From NCBI GenBank assembly GCA_013204585.1, contig JABMNL010000030.1, positions 38,092-102,091 on the forward strand: a stretch of 64,000 nt of DNA, written 5' to 3'. Shown here in pieces: positions 53,741-62,911 of this stretch. Below the pieces are notes generated by a model, which searched no databases, was not told the origin of the DNA, and was given only the letters and a program-made list of their open reading frames with translations. Numbering within the stretch: the first letter of the stretch is position 1; each line of letters begins with the position of its first letter. This stretch comes from SAR202 cluster bacterium. GTDB taxonomy: Bacteria > Chloroflexota > Dehalococcoidia > Lucifugimonadales > UBA3495. Both the position numbers and the translations under genes were made by a program.

Positions 53741-54691
53741 CTACCCCTCAAAGAACCGGCGCGGGTTTTCAACCATTACCTGGTTGATGTCTGCGTCAGA
53801 GACACCCAGTTCTTTTAGGCGGGGGAGGACGTTGCGGGTGATGAAATTGTAACCGTCTGGGTTGTACTCGTAGCGCTCTTTCTGTACTGCTGCGCCGTGT
53901 CGGGCCTTGGGTACTGAGTGGTCGTGGGAGAGCATGATTCGGTCGCCACGGCCAGCGTCAATTAGTTTTTTCGCCAATGCAGTCCGTGCTTCCCAGAGGA
54001 GAGTGTTGGCGCGCCGTCCGCCGGGGAAGCGGTCCAGTCCAATCCAAACGCCCTGATCCAAAAGGCCCAGCAGGTACTCCATGTTGTCATCGTCGTTGCT
54101 GTGGCCAACGTAGACCAGGTTCATGTCCACGCCCTCTTCCTTGAGGATTCGGACTTGTTGGTCACCAACCCGGTCGGGCGACCAGGTGTGGGTGGAGATT
54201 GGGATGCCGGTGCGAACGGAGGCCTGACCAGCGGCCCGGAGCACAATCTCCTGTGCTTCAGTTACGCCACCGGCGTCACTGGCCACCTTGATGATTCCAG
54301 CTTTCACTCCGGTTCCTTCAATCCCTACCTCAATTTCCCTGACGTAAAGATTGGCAATGACCTCGGGCTTTAGGTCGATAAACGGACGCGGCACCGCTAG
54401 GTGGTTGCCAGTGGCGGCGATAATCGTGACGCCGGTGGCCTGGGAGACCTCTTTCATCATCTCGACGTCCCGGCCCAGGTCGATGGTGCTGACATCGATG
54501 ATGGTGCGAAGTCCCTCGTCATAGGCTTCTTTCAGAGTTGCCTTTGCCTCTTCAATAATTCCCGGACGGTCGATTAGTTCCGGAAAGGTGCGCAGGATGC
54601 CAGCGGCGTTGGTGGCCAGGTGTTCGTGGCTCAGGGTGAAGCCCAAGTCCGCCGTATCCACCGGCCCCAAAACTGTGTTAATTTTCGCCAT
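53741..54691 (-). CDS. Phosphotriesterase-family metal-dependent hydrolase
   Basis: A 316-residue amidohydrolase-fold enzyme of the phosphotriesterase family. The binuclear metal ligands are visible in order: LSHEHL (HxH), the carboxylated-Lys segment GIIKVASD, THTW, GHSNDDD, and MLSHDHS. Such enzymes act as lactonases or phosphotriesterases; the natural substrate is often a lactone. The ATG is preceded by GAGGGGGACAAC. It is convergent with the GMC-LLM-SDR group and divergent from the next GMC gene. Confidence 0.9.
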   Translation of the reverse strand: MAKINTVLGPVDTADLGFTLSHEHLATNAAGILRTFPELIDRPGIIEEAKATLKEAYDEGLRTIIDVSTIDLGRDVEMMKEVSQATGVTIIAATGNHLAVPRPFIDLKPEVIANLYVREIEVGIEGTGVKAGIIKVASDAGGVTEAQEIVLRAAGQASVRTGIPISTHTWSPDRVGDQQVRILKEEGVDMNLVYVGHSNDDDNMEYLLGLLDQGVWIGLDRFPGGRRANTLLWEARTALAKKLIDAGRGDRIMLSHDHSVPKARHGAAVQKERYEYNPDGYNFITRNVLPRLKELGVSDADINQVMVENPRRFFEG

Positions 54692-54806
54692 GTTGTTGTC
54701 CCCCTCTTGATTTTAGTGCCGCTATTCTAATACCAACCGGCGCGCCGGGCTAATACCAACCAGCGTATTTGGCATTCTATGGTCTAGCCAAACCGGTTGC
54801 TCACGC

Positions 54807-54812
54807 TATAAT
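54807..54812 (+). promoter_or_regulatory. Candidate -10 box for the third GMC gene
   Basis: TATAAT 50 bases upstream of ATG 54862, in the divergent gap with the phosphotriesterase-family gene. No clear -35. Confidence 0.38.
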
Positions 54813-54861
54813 TGCTGCGCCGATTGAAGGGCGTACAGAGAATGGCGTACCGGAGGATTTG

Positions 54862-56385
54862 ATGAAATACGATGTGATTATTGTTGGCGCTGGCTCGGCT
54901 GGCTGTGTCTTGGCCGCCAGATTGTCCGAAGACCCAAACCGCTCCGTCCTGCTGCTTGAGGCCGGGCCAGACTATCCCGACATGGACCAGATGCCGGACG
55001 AGATTAAGCATGACCACAACCAAGCCGCGTCCAAAGACGACGCGCCGCATAACTGGTCGTTCAAGGGCACCACAGACGCGCAAGCCAGCAGGAGCGCCTC
55101 GGTAGCCCGAGGCAAGGTCTTTGGCGGCACCAGCGCCATCAACCATCAGATTTTCCTCAGAGGAATGCCAGGTGATTTCGACCACTGGGCCGACCTGGGC
55201 AATGACGAATGGGCTTACACCAAGGTGCTGCCCTATTTCCGTAGATTGGAGACCGACCTGGACGTTGCAGGCGATTTCCACGGGACGACCGGCCCAATCC
55301 TCATTAACCGGCACCAGCCCCAAGACTGGCTACCCCTCCACCGGGCCTTTCACGCGGCTTGCCTGGCTGCTGGCTACCGGGACGACCCGGACATGAATAA
55401 TCCCGACGGCGAAGGGGTCGGGGCGATTCCTTTGAATTACGTCGATGGCGTCCGTGTCAGCACCGCCATTGGCTACATCAACCCGACCCGGAACCGTCTC
55501 AATTTGACAATTAAACCGAACGTCACCGTCCATAAGGTTATCTTTGAAGGTAGGCGGGCGGTGGGAGTAGCGGCGGAGAGTGGTGGAGAGGTATTCAATC
55601 TTTCCGGCGAATTAATCATCTTGAGCGCCGGGGCCATTGCCTCGCCCCAGCTACTGATGCTCTCGGGCATCGGGCCAAAGGAGAATCTGGACCGGCTGCA
55701 GATTCCGGTAATCCACGATGCGCCCGGCGTCGGCCAAAACATGAAGAACCATCCGGCGGTGTCGCTCCGGTTTCAGCCGGTGGACGGATACTCTCTCCCA
55801 GCCGACTCGCCCAGAAACCAGGTGGGCCTACGTTTTATGGCCAATGGGTCTACGGTCAAGAACGACATTCAAGTCCAACCAATCACCTCCGGCCCCCTCG
55901 GCCACGAAGCCGACGAGATACGTGTCGGCTGCCGGTTGGAGTTCCCCCGGGGAGCGGGCGAGTTGACCATCACTGCGGCAGACTCCAGCGTCCAACCCAA
56001 CTTGGACTACCGGTTTTTGACCGACCCGTCGGACAAGGAGCGGTTGCGCGAGGCCGTGCGGGAAATGGTTCAGCTTTTTGAAGACCCAGGTTTTGCCACG
56101 GTCATCAGCAACCGTATCGCCCCCACAGACGCGCAGGTTGCATCCGATGAGTTGTTGGACGGTTGGATTGCCAGCACTCTATCCATTGCCGGTCACACCT
56201 GCGGCACCTGCAAGATGGGGCCGGAAACAGACCCCAATGCGGTGGTCAATCAGAGGTGCGAGGTACACGGGGTAGAGGGGCTAAGGGTTATCGACGCGTC
56301 AGTGATGCCGGAGATTCCCCGGGCCAACACCAACGCCACAGCCATCATGATTGGCGAGCGCGCTGCCGACTTTATCGTCGGCTAG
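54862..56385 (+). CDS. GMC-family FAD oxidoreductase (third copy)
   Basis: A 507-residue flavoprotein from the ATG that follows CGGAGG: KYDVIIVGAGSAGCVLAARLSED, GGTSAINHQIFLRGMPGDFD, then the C-terminal GHTCGTCKMGPETDPNAVV and IPRANTNATAIMIGERAADFI. It is more divergent than the other two copies (for example GGTSAINHQ against GGSSAINGQ, and AGHTCGTC in place of TQHISGTC). The frame is open 31 codons further upstream, but that part lacks family sequence and a ribosome-binding site. Substrate unknown. Confidence 0.93.
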   Translation: MKYDVIIVGAGSAGCVLAARLSEDPNRSVLLLEAGPDYPDMDQMPDEIKHDHNQAASKDDAPHNWSFKGTTDAQASRSASVARGKVFGGTSAINHQIFLRGMPGDFDHWADLGNDEWAYTKVLPYFRRLETDLDVAGDFHGTTGPILINRHQPQDWLPLHRAFHAACLAAGYRDDPDMNNPDGEGVGAIPLNYVDGVRVSTAIGYINPTRNRLNLTIKPNVTVHKVIFEGRRAVGVAAESGGEVFNLSGELIILSAGAIASPQLLMLSGIGPKENLDRLQIPVIHDAPGVGQNMKNHPAVSLRFQPVDGYSLPADSPRNQVGLRFMANGSTVKNDIQVQPITSGPLGHEADEIRVGCRLEFPRGAGELTITAADSSVQPNLDYRFLTDPSDKERLREAVREMVQLFEDPGFATVISNRIAPTDAQVASDELLDGWIASTLSIAGHTCGTCKMGPETDPNAVVNQRCEVHGVEGLRVIDASVMPEIPRANTNATAIMIGERAADFIVG

Positions 56386-56400
56386 AGGACAGTAACAGCC

Positions 56401-57120
56401 CTAGTTAATGGCCACTTGGCGGTAGGACACCCCGGTCTGCGGGTCAAGGTCGACCACCGTGACTTCTCCAGCGCCGGGGCTGCCGATGGGGCCAAGGGGG
56501 CATCCCGAATAGACGGCAGTGGTGTTGCCTTGGGACACATCGACATGGCGGTCCCAGTGACCGAGGGCCAGATAGTGACAACCGGCGTCGGCGACTTCCT
56601 GGGGGAAGATGGGCGAAGACCGTTGGTCTTTGTCTTCTGGGAAATGGAAATGACCATGGGCCAATGCCACCAGCCAATTGTTCTCAACCGGCGACGGCAT
56701 CCCTGCCAATGGCTTAAATTCAGGGGTGTGCGTGCGCATGGCCCGGCCCCAAAGATCGACGCCCAGACCTGGGAACGACAGCAGTTCGCCCTCAGTCCCT
56801 TTGAAAATAAATAGATTGTCCGGAGCGTTCTTGAAGGGCTCGCGGTGATAGACCGAGGTCTCGTGAATTAGGTCATGGTTACCGGGCAGCACCACGGCGG
56901 GAACCTGCGTCCGGCCAATCTGCTCACAGAACCACTCTAGAACGTCGTTCGAAACCCGCTCGTTGTCGAATACGTCACCCACCAAAAGCAGCATGTCGCC
57001 GCCGTTATGGGACACCGCGTCCACCACCGCAGTCAGCGCATTCGACGACTGGGGATGACCAGTTGAGTCGCCCAGATGTGTATCTGAGGTATGTATCAGC
57101 CGTAGCTTTTTTGAAGGCAT
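56401..57120 (-). CDS. SbcD-like metallophosphoesterase
   Basis: A 239-residue calcineurin-fold phosphoesterase with all standard ligands: HTSDTHLGD, LLVGDVFDN, LPGNHDLI, ALAHGHFH, and LALGHWDRH. The order resembles DNA-repair exonuclease subunit SbcD/Mre11 nucleases, but the capping domain is short and no SbcC is nearby, so a small phosphodiesterase is as likely. Unlike the phosphoesterase at 33607, its metal site is intact. Transcribed leftward after the CaiB gene, 62 bases from it. Confidence 0.88.
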   Translation of the reverse strand: MPSKKLRLIHTSDTHLGDSTGHPQSSNALTAVVDAVSHNGGDMLLLVGDVFDNERVSNDVLEWFCEQIGRTQVPAVVLPGNHDLIHETSVYHREPFKNAPDNLFIFKGTEGELLSFPGLGVDLWGRAMRTHTPEFKPLAGMPSPVENNWLVALAHGHFHFPEDKDQRSSPIFPQEVADAGCHYLALGHWDRHVDVSQGNTTAVYSGCPLGPIGSPGAGEVTVVDLDPQTGVSYRQVAIN

Positions 57121-57182
57121 AGTTCTAATTAAGGACCTGATTAAGCATAGCTGGCAACGCCAATGCGTAACAAGGGCGCGAG

Positions 57183-58373
57183 CTAACTTCCGATAACCCC
57201 GCGCTTACGCAGGTCGGCAATCTTGTCTGGCGAATAGCCCGCCTCGGTCAAGACTTCTTCGTTGTGCTGGCCCAGCAAAGGCGGGGCCAGGCGGACGGTG
57301 GCCGGGGAGTCGGTCAGTTTCAACGGAGACGCCGGGAATTTCATGCCGGGGAGGTTGGGATGGTCAACCTCGGCAATCATGTTCCGGGCCAACACCTGGG
57401 GGCTGGAGAGCACCTCGGAAACCTTGTTGATGGGGCCACAGGGCACGCCAGCCGCGACGATTAACGAGACCCAATGCTCGGTGGTCTTGGTCTTAAAGAC
57501 CTCGCTGAGGGCGTTCACACACGCGTCCCGGTTTTCCACTCGATCAGTGTTGGTGGCAAACCGGGGGTCAGCCAACAAGCCGTCCAGACCAAGAGCGCGG
57601 CAGAGTCGTTCCCACAACCCCTGGTTGGCGCAGCCGACGATGAAGTTACCGTCTGAGGACGCAAAACTCTGGTAGGGCACCAAGCTAGGATGGCCCGCTC
57701 CCATCCGTACCGGCTCAATGCCGGTACCCATGTACGCGGTGGCGTGGTAACTCAAGGCAGCTACCTGTCCGTCCAAGAGCGAAGATTCCACCCATTGGCC
57801 CTTGCCAGTCTGATCACGCTGGCGAAGGGCGGTCACTATGGTCCCGTAGGCCATCATCCCGGCGAACAGGTCAACCAGGGAGAAACCAACCCGCAGCGGA
57901 TTGCCATCAGCTTCGCCGGTCAGGTGCATCAGGCCACTGTAGGCCTGGATTATCAAGTCGTAGCCTGGCATATCGGCCATAGGGCCAGTGCGCCCATACC
58001 CGGAGATTGAACAGTAGACAATGCCTGGATTGGCCTTGCTAATCTCCTCATAACCCAAGCCCATCCGTTCCAGCGCCCCAGCCCGAAAGCTTTCAATCAT
58101 GACGTCGGCATCGGCGGCCAGTTCCCGCACCAGCTTCACGCCCTCAGGTTCCTTCAGGTTGACCGTAAGGCTGCGCTTGTTCCGGTTGAAAGCCATAAAC
58201 TGGGTACTCTCTTCTCCCCAGAAGGGGTACCACTTCCGCGTCTCGTCGCCAGCCGACGGTTCTTCAATCTTGACAACATCAGCGCCCATGTCACCCATCA
58301 ACATGGTGCAGAACGGTCCGGCCAGGGTTCGGGTTAGATCGACGACTTTAATTTTGTCCAACGCCGCAGGCAT
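57183..58373 (-). CDS. CaiB/BaiF family CoA-transferase (family III)
   Basis: A 396-residue family III CoA-transferase moving CoA between carboxylic acids. It starts KIKVVDLTRTLAGPFCTMLMGDMGADVVKIE, has NKRSLTVNLKEPEG and GYGRTGPMADMPGYDLIIQA, and the nucleophile Asp, D168 in GFSLVDLFAG, equivalent to Asp169 of formyl-CoA transferase. The C-terminal half interlocks as a dimer (PCGPINKVSEVLSSPQV). The acid is not identifiable. GGAGAAG precedes the ATG. Fits catabolism of organic acids alongside the neighbouring oxidoreductases. Confidence 0.93.
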   Translation of the reverse strand: MPAALDKIKVVDLTRTLAGPFCTMLMGDMGADVVKIEEPSAGDETRKWYPFWGEESTQFMAFNRNKRSLTVNLKEPEGVKLVRELAADADVMIESFRAGALERMGLGYEEISKANPGIVYCSISGYGRTGPMADMPGYDLIIQAYSGLMHLTGEADGNPLRVGFSLVDLFAGMMAYGTIVTALRQRDQTGKGQWVESSLLDGQVAALSYHATAYMGTGIEPVRMGAGHPSLVPYQSFASSDGNFIVGCANQGLWERLCRALGLDGLLADPRFATNTDRVENRDACVNALSEVFKTKTTEHWVSLIVAAGVPCGPINKVSEVLSSPQVLARNMIAEVDHPNLPGMKFPASPLKLTDSPATVRLAPPLLGQHNEEVLTEAGYSPDKIADLRKRGVIGS

Positions 58374-58538
58374 TTTTACTTCTCCGGGACTAGCGGATTT
58401 AGCTATCGGGATTCGCCGAAAATCAGGCGTCCAAACACGCCTGCGCGATTATAGCATGGGCACAATATTTGCCTTTGTTGACCCTCTCGGCAGCCAGTGC
58501 TAGCGTGGTAGTCGCCGAGCGTTGACTGCGAGCGTGGT

Positions 58539-59474
58539 ATGAGCCAAGAACAGCCTTCAATTATCGTCCTGGGCGGAATCAACATGGACCTGGTGACCTA
58601 TTCGCCCCGGTTCCCTAAGCCAGGCGAGACGGTGGTGGGAACTAGCTTTGTCACCTACGCCGGTGGCAAGGGCGCCAACCAAGCCGTGGCCGCCGCTCGC
58701 ATGGGTGCCAGGTCGGCCATGGTGGGCCGCGTCGGCGGGGATATCTTTGGCCCCCAATTACTGGACGGTCTTTCGGCGGCGGGCGTGGACGTTACCGGCG
58801 TCGGTATTAATCCAGAAGTGAGTTCCGGTATCGCTGTGATTGGAGTCGATGAGACGGCCCAGAACTGCATTACCCAGGTTCTCGGAGCCAACGACACCTG
58901 CGGGCCAGCAGAGGCGGCGGCGGTACGTCGGGCGTTGCCGGGAGCTTCGGCATTGTTACTGCAACTAGAGGTGTCCATTGAGCTTTCATTGGCAGTTGCT
59001 CGTGATGCCAAATCCCAAGGAGTCATGGTGATGCTGGACCCAGGGCCGGTCCGGCCGGTGCCGGACGAGTTATTCGGTCTCTGCGATGTCATCACCCCCA
59101 ACGAGACCGAAGCCCAGGCGTTGGTTGGCTTCCCGGTGACAGGGCCTGAATCGGCAGCCAAAGCTGCGTCGGCCTTGTTAGAACGAGGAGTTGGTGCGGT
59201 GGTGGTCAAACTGGGAGCACAGGGCGCTTATTTCGCCAACCAGGGTACCAACGGTACGGTTTCGCCCTTTGACGTGGCTGCTGTGGACTCAGTGGCCGCA
59301 GGTGACGCGTTTAATGGAGCGCTGGCGGTCTCGTTGGCAGAGGGCAAAGACCTAAGTGCAGCGGTGGTCATTGCCTCCGCTGCCGGGGCGTTGGCCGTGA
59401 CCAAGTCCGGTGCCCAAGACTCGATGCCCGAACGCCAACAGGTCGAGGATTTGGTCCGGAATCAGCGCCCTTGA
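58539..59474 (+). CDS. rbsK: PfkB-family sugar kinase, ribokinase-like
   Basis: A 311-residue kinase: IIVLGGINMDLVTYSPRFPKPGETVVG and GGKGANQAVAAARMGA (substrate binding, ribokinase signature), then DPGPVRPVPDELF, ITPNETEAQALVG, and AAGDAFNGALAVSLA with the catalytic base D256. The match is best to ribokinase, phosphorylating ribose to ribose-5-phosphate, though other pentoses or nucleosides are possible. The last 13 bases overlap the convergent membrane-protein gene on the other strand. Confidence 0.87.
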   Translation: MSQEQPSIIVLGGINMDLVTYSPRFPKPGETVVGTSFVTYAGGKGANQAVAAARMGARSAMVGRVGGDIFGPQLLDGLSAAGVDVTGVGINPEVSSGIAVIGVDETAQNCITQVLGANDTCGPAEAAAVRRALPGASALLLQLEVSIELSLAVARDAKSQGVMVMLDPGPVRPVPDELFGLCDVITPNETEAQALVGFPVTGPESAAKAASALLERGVGAVVVKLGAQGAYFANQGTNGTVSPFDVAAVDSVAAGDAFNGALAVSLAEGKDLSAAVVIASAAGALAVTKSGAQDSMPERQQVEDLVRNQRP

Positions 59475-60061
59475 ATCCGTCTCGCTAGACCGATGACCGG
59501 CGGAGCCAAAATAGCGCCAAGCCAGACAAATACCAACAGGGTGAAGACCCACCAATAGGGCGGCCATTTGATCTCGACGGCTATGCCCAAGCAGACCATA
59601 GCTGCGCCAACAGCGGCCACCTTGATGGCGAATTGGCGTGCAAGAGTTCCCTGCTGAAGTTCCACCACCGCGAAGTAGATCAATACCAGGCCCAGCGCCG
59701 TGACGATTGCCGCGATTTTCCAGAAGGCGTCGGAGTTTGGCGTGCCCCAAATTCCGGTCATCAACAACAGCAATGCAGCGACACCAACCGCCAACGCCAC
59801 TCTCCAAACCCTAGAGTCGGGACGCCGTTGCGCCAACGAAACTGGCCCCAAGCTGAAGAAGAAGTACGCCGCCAACACGAGGGCAGTCAGCAGCCACCGG
59901 CCTCCGGTCTTGGTGTACTCACCGACCAGCACCATTACGATGACGACCAGAACAGCCGCAATTAGTGACACCAAAAAACTAGTGGCGTAGGCCATGGGAC
60001 TAAGGAATCGAAGAATTATCTGACCTTTCTCCAGCAGTAGCGGTCTGATTTTACGCCGCAT
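59462..60061 (-). CDS. Polytopic membrane protein of unknown function
   Basis: A 199-residue protein with about six hydrophobic segments (for example YATSFLVSLIAAVLVVIVMVLVG, ALAVGVAALLLLMTGIW, YWWVFTLLVFVWLGAIL). There is a positively charged N-terminus and no recognised motif. No signal for transport or catalysis is evident. It overlaps the end of the ribokinase gene tail-to-tail. A real gene by its hydrophobic pattern and length; function unknown. Confidence 0.7.
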   Translation of the reverse strand: MRRKIRPLLLEKGQIILRFLSPMAYATSFLVSLIAAVLVVIVMVLVGEYTKTGGRWLLTALVLAAYFFFSLGPVSLAQRRPDSRVWRVALAVGVAALLLLMTGIWGTPNSDAFWKIAAIVTALGLVLIYFAVVELQQGTLARQFAIKVAAVGAAMVCLGIAVEIKWPPYWWVFTLLVFVWLGAILAPPVIGLARRIQGR

Positions 60062-60105
60062 TCAGGCACTGACATGCGTGCAGATGCATTAGGGCCAAGG
60101 GATAT

Positions 60106-60111
60106 TATAAT
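60106..60111 (+). promoter_or_regulatory. Candidate -10 box for the Nudix gene
   Basis: TATAAT 49 bases upstream of the TTG start at 60160, in the gap between divergent genes. The -35 is not obvious. Confidence 0.4.
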
Positions 60112-60159
60112 CAGCGGAACCGTGGTCTATGGCCCACTAAACTGTGCGAGAGCGCTCTT

Positions 60160-60654
60160 TTGACTAATCCAGAGGACAAATTCTGCCCATCCTGCGCCAC
60201 CGCCTTGGAGTCCAAAGAGGTCTTTGGGCAGGATCGGCCAGTATGCCCGGCATGTAACCGAGTAATGTTCTATGACCCCAAGGTGTCGGTCATTAGCATC
60301 GTGTCGCGAGAGGGCAAGGTACTGATGATTCGTCGGGCCACTGACGTTGGTTACGGACTCTGGGGGCTACCTGGCGGTTACGTGGACCGGGGCGAAGTGG
60401 TGGAAAGCGCGGCAGCCAGAGAGGTGAGGGAAGAGACGGGCCTGGAGGTTGCGATAGGGGACTTGTTGGGCCTGTTTTCCGAGCCTGGCAACCCGGTGAT
60501 GGTGGCTGCCTACGCTGCCCAAGAAACGGGAGGAACGCTGGAGGCGGGGCCTGAGGCCTTGGAAGTTGGTTTTTTCAGCGTCGACCAGCTTCCCGAACTA
60601 GCATTCCCCAGAGACCGCGAGGTCCTGAAAAAGTGGCAGCAGCAAGCTCAATAA
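60160..60654 (+). CDS. Nudix hydrolase with N-terminal zinc ribbon
   Basis: A 164-residue protein. The first ~30 residues hold two CxxC pairs (FCPSCATAL, VCPACNRVMFYDPK), a zinc ribbon common in NADH-pyrophosphatase-like and related Nudix proteins. The Nudix box, GGYVDRGEVVESAAAREVREETGLEV, is complete with its metal-binding Glu residues. Substrate could be NADH, ADP-ribose or a nucleoside diphosphate derivative. The start codon is TTG. Confidence 0.9.
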   Translation: MTNPEDKFCPSCATALESKEVFGQDRPVCPACNRVMFYDPKVSVISIVSREGKVLMIRRATDVGYGLWGLPGGYVDRGEVVESAAAREVREETGLEVAIGDLLGLFSEPGNPVMVAAYAAQETGGTLEAGPEALEVGFFSVDQLPELAFPRDREVLKKWQQQAQ

Positions 60655-60676
60655 CTGGGGTGCGGGGCAAAAAGAA

Positions 60677-60709
60677 CGCCCCACCTGGAAGGATCATCCA
60701 GGTGGGGCG
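60677..60709. terminator. Hairpin after the Nudix gene
   Basis: A perfect 12-bp stem CGCCCCACCTGG with complement and a 9-base loop, 23 bases beyond the Nudix stop. The A/T-rich flank is on the upstream side, so it would make a canonical U-tail only for a leftward transcript. Confidence 0.5.
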
Positions 60710-60813
60710 GTGGGAGATAGGAGAGTTTTCAATTCAACCTAAGTACCATTTATGTTAATCAGACCGTCGGTTTTGGTCAAGCCATACCCTGCATTACGAG
60801 AAAATCTACGCCT

Positions 60814-61578
60814 ATGCCTACGTATTCCTCATCCATTAATCACACTTACGAGCAAGAAATGTCTGGGATAGCCACATCATCAATACAGACCACCGTCCGG
60901 GGATTAACCCGGTCAGCCCTCGACTTGTTGTTTCCCCTGCACTGCCTGGGATGCCGCAAAGAGGGAGCTATCTTGTGCCCCGAGTGCGTCGGAGGCCTGA
61001 AACGGTTGGAGCAGCCCTACTGCGACACCTGCGCCGAGCCCAACGCCAATGGCAATTGCCAGTCGTGCCTGGAGCATCCATCAGAGATTGATGGCGTTCG
61101 CGCTCCTTACTTGTTCGAAGGGCCGACACGTGATGCTGTGCACCGTCTCAAATACAACGGCTGGAAGGTAGCCGCGCCGGTGCTGGGCGGGTTGTTGGCC
61201 GATTACTTGAAGGCGCATAGGCTCCCGGGCGAAATTCTCGTTCCGGTGCCACTCCACCCGCGACGCCTGCGCAGCCGAGGTTACAACCAGTCTCACCTGC
61301 TGGCCAAGGAAACCGGCAATCTGCTGGCAATGCCGATGCGCGAAGACCTATTAACCCGGGCTAAAGACTCGCCGCCCCAGGTTGAAGCCCGTTCTAGGGA
61401 ACAACGCCGGGCCAACGTGGCCGGTATTTTCGAGTCGGCCTCTGAAGTGGAGGGAATGTCCATTTTATTGGTGGACGACGTTGCCACCACGGGCAGCACC
61501 CTTTCCGCCTGCGCCGCCTCGCTCAAAGATGCCGGAGCCGCCAGCGTGTGGGGTTTGGTGTTGGCGCGGGACAGTTAG
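60814..61578 (+). CDS. comF: ComF-family phosphoribosyltransferase-like protein
   Basis: A 254-residue ComF/GntX-type protein: a zinc-ribbon N-terminus with four paired Cys (HCLGCRKEGAILCPECVGG and YCDTCAEPNANGNCQSC), then the PRTase core with VPVPLHPRRLRSRGYNQS and the PRPP loop ILLVDDVATTGSTLS. ComF supports DNA uptake in naturally competent bacteria; whether that applies here is not known. The chosen ATG could be the one 15 codons later, as neither has a strong ribosome-binding site. Confidence 0.9.
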   Translation: MPTYSSSINHTYEQEMSGIATSSIQTTVRGLTRSALDLLFPLHCLGCRKEGAILCPECVGGLKRLEQPYCDTCAEPNANGNCQSCLEHPSEIDGVRAPYLFEGPTRDAVHRLKYNGWKVAAPVLGGLLADYLKAHRLPGEILVPVPLHPRRLRSRGYNQSHLLAKETGNLLAMPMREDLLTRAKDSPPQVEARSREQRRANVAGIFESASEVEGMSILLVDDVATTGSTLSACAASLKDAGAASVWGLVLARDS

Positions 61579-61675
61579 CGCGATAATCGTCGGCCAGATT
61601 GACAAGGCTTTCCGCCCTACGCACAATGGCCTCGATTCGAAGCTGAGGCGTGGCCTAGGAATGAGGCATAAATAG

Positions 61676-62845
61676 ATGACCAACACCAAGACCCATGACC
61701 CGGTGGCCGCTGCCAAGGCGTTGGCCCCACAAATCCGAGCAGCAAGGGACGAAATACAGTCCCAATGCACGTTGCCGGACTCTTTGGCCGAAGCCATGGC
61801 CCAGGCCGGTTTGTTTCAGCTTTATGCGCCAAAGGCCATCGGTGGGCCGGAGACCGACCCCATCACCGCGTTCCGGGCCATTGAGGAGCTTTCCAAGGTT
61901 GACGGCTCAGTCAGTTGGTGTTCGTTTGTGGCCAGCGCTGTTGGTATGTATGCAGCATGGGTACCGGTCGAGTTGGGCCGAGAGTTGTTTGGACAACCCC
62001 TGGACATCAGGGCCGCCGGGTCGTTCCGGCCCACAGCCAATGCCCTGCGGGTTGATGGCGGCTACAAGATTGGCGGTCGGTGGAACTACGTCAGCGGTGT
62101 TGACCACGCAAATTGGTTGTTCTTGAACTGCAACATCGTGGACGGCAACGGGCCAGTAAAAAACTCCCAAGGCGTTCCGGTCACCCGGATGATGATCGTC
62201 CCAGCGTCGACCGGCGTAGTGGAGAAGACCTGGTACACATTGGGTATGCGGGGTACCGGTAGCAACGATGTGGTCATTGAAGAGGAATTTGTCCCCAATG
62301 AGCGCACCTGCCTGCTCTACGAGCCTTCTTCCGTCGCTGGAATCCACTACAACCCGCAATCAGTAACCATGACGAGCTGGACTTTGGTTGCTGGCACTGC
62401 CTTGGGTATGGCCCGGGGGGCCATGGATAAATTCGTAGAACTGGCCACGGGGTCCGGTTCTACCGCCACTCCGGTACTGCTGCGAGACCGTATGCCAATC
62501 CAGACCACGGTAGGCGAGGCCGAAGCCATCATCAGCGGCGCGCGGGCTTACTTATTGGACTCGGTTGGCAGGCTATGGGAAGCAGCCTGCAACGGGAACT
62601 CAGACCTTAAACCTTTAGTGCTGCAAGGGCGGCTGGCCATCACCCATGCCATTCGGGAGTCAGTACGGGCGGTGGATATGCTGTTCTACGCGGCAGGCAC
62701 GAATGCCATCCACGAAAGCAACGACCTTGAGCTAATCTTCCGGGACATCCACACCGCTGGGCAGCACATATCCGGCCTGCACTCCAATTTCGAGTACGGC
62801 GGCCAGGCCTTGATGGGACTTACGCCGAACGCGTCTGGCTGGTAG
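61676..62845 (+). CDS. Acyl-CoA dehydrogenase-fold flavoprotein (HsaA/DszC-like monooxygenase type)
   Basis: A 389-residue protein with the acyl-CoA dehydrogenase fold. The N-terminal LPDSLAEAMAQAGLFQLYAPKAIGG and the middle GGRWNYVSGVDHANWLF fit two-component flavin monooxygenases such as HsaA or DszC. It has no clear catalytic Glu of dehydrogenases, and AAGTNAIHESNDLELIFRDIHTAGQHI is the usual C-terminal helical region. Substrate unknown; FMNH2-dependent hydroxylation is plausible. The stop codon lies within a triplicated 13-base unit. Confidence 0.85.
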   Translation: MTNTKTHDPVAAAKALAPQIRAARDEIQSQCTLPDSLAEAMAQAGLFQLYAPKAIGGPETDPITAFRAIEELSKVDGSVSWCSFVASAVGMYAAWVPVELGRELFGQPLDIRAAGSFRPTANALRVDGGYKIGGRWNYVSGVDHANWLFLNCNIVDGNGPVKNSQGVPVTRMMIVPASTGVVEKTWYTLGMRGTGSNDVVIEEEFVPNERTCLLYEPSSVAGIHYNPQSVTMTSWTLVAGTALGMARGAMDKFVELATGSGSTATPVLLRDRMPIQTTVGEAEAIISGARAYLLDSVGRLWEAACNGNSDLKPLVLQGRLAITHAIRESVRAVDMLFYAAGTNAIHESNDLELIFRDIHTAGQHISGLHSNFEYGGQALMGLTPNASGW

Positions 62846-62875
62846 TTACGGCTGGTAGTTACGGCTGGTAGTTAC
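62837..62875 (+). repeat. Triplicated 13-bp tandem repeat spanning a stop codon
   Basis: GGCTGGTAGTTAC is repeated three times head-to-tail without change. The first unit supplies the last Gly, Trp and stop codon of the flavoprotein gene, the others lie downstream. Confidence 0.9.
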
Positions 62876-62911
62876 AATTGAACCCCTGACGCCGGAACCC
62901 CTGCCCACCTT

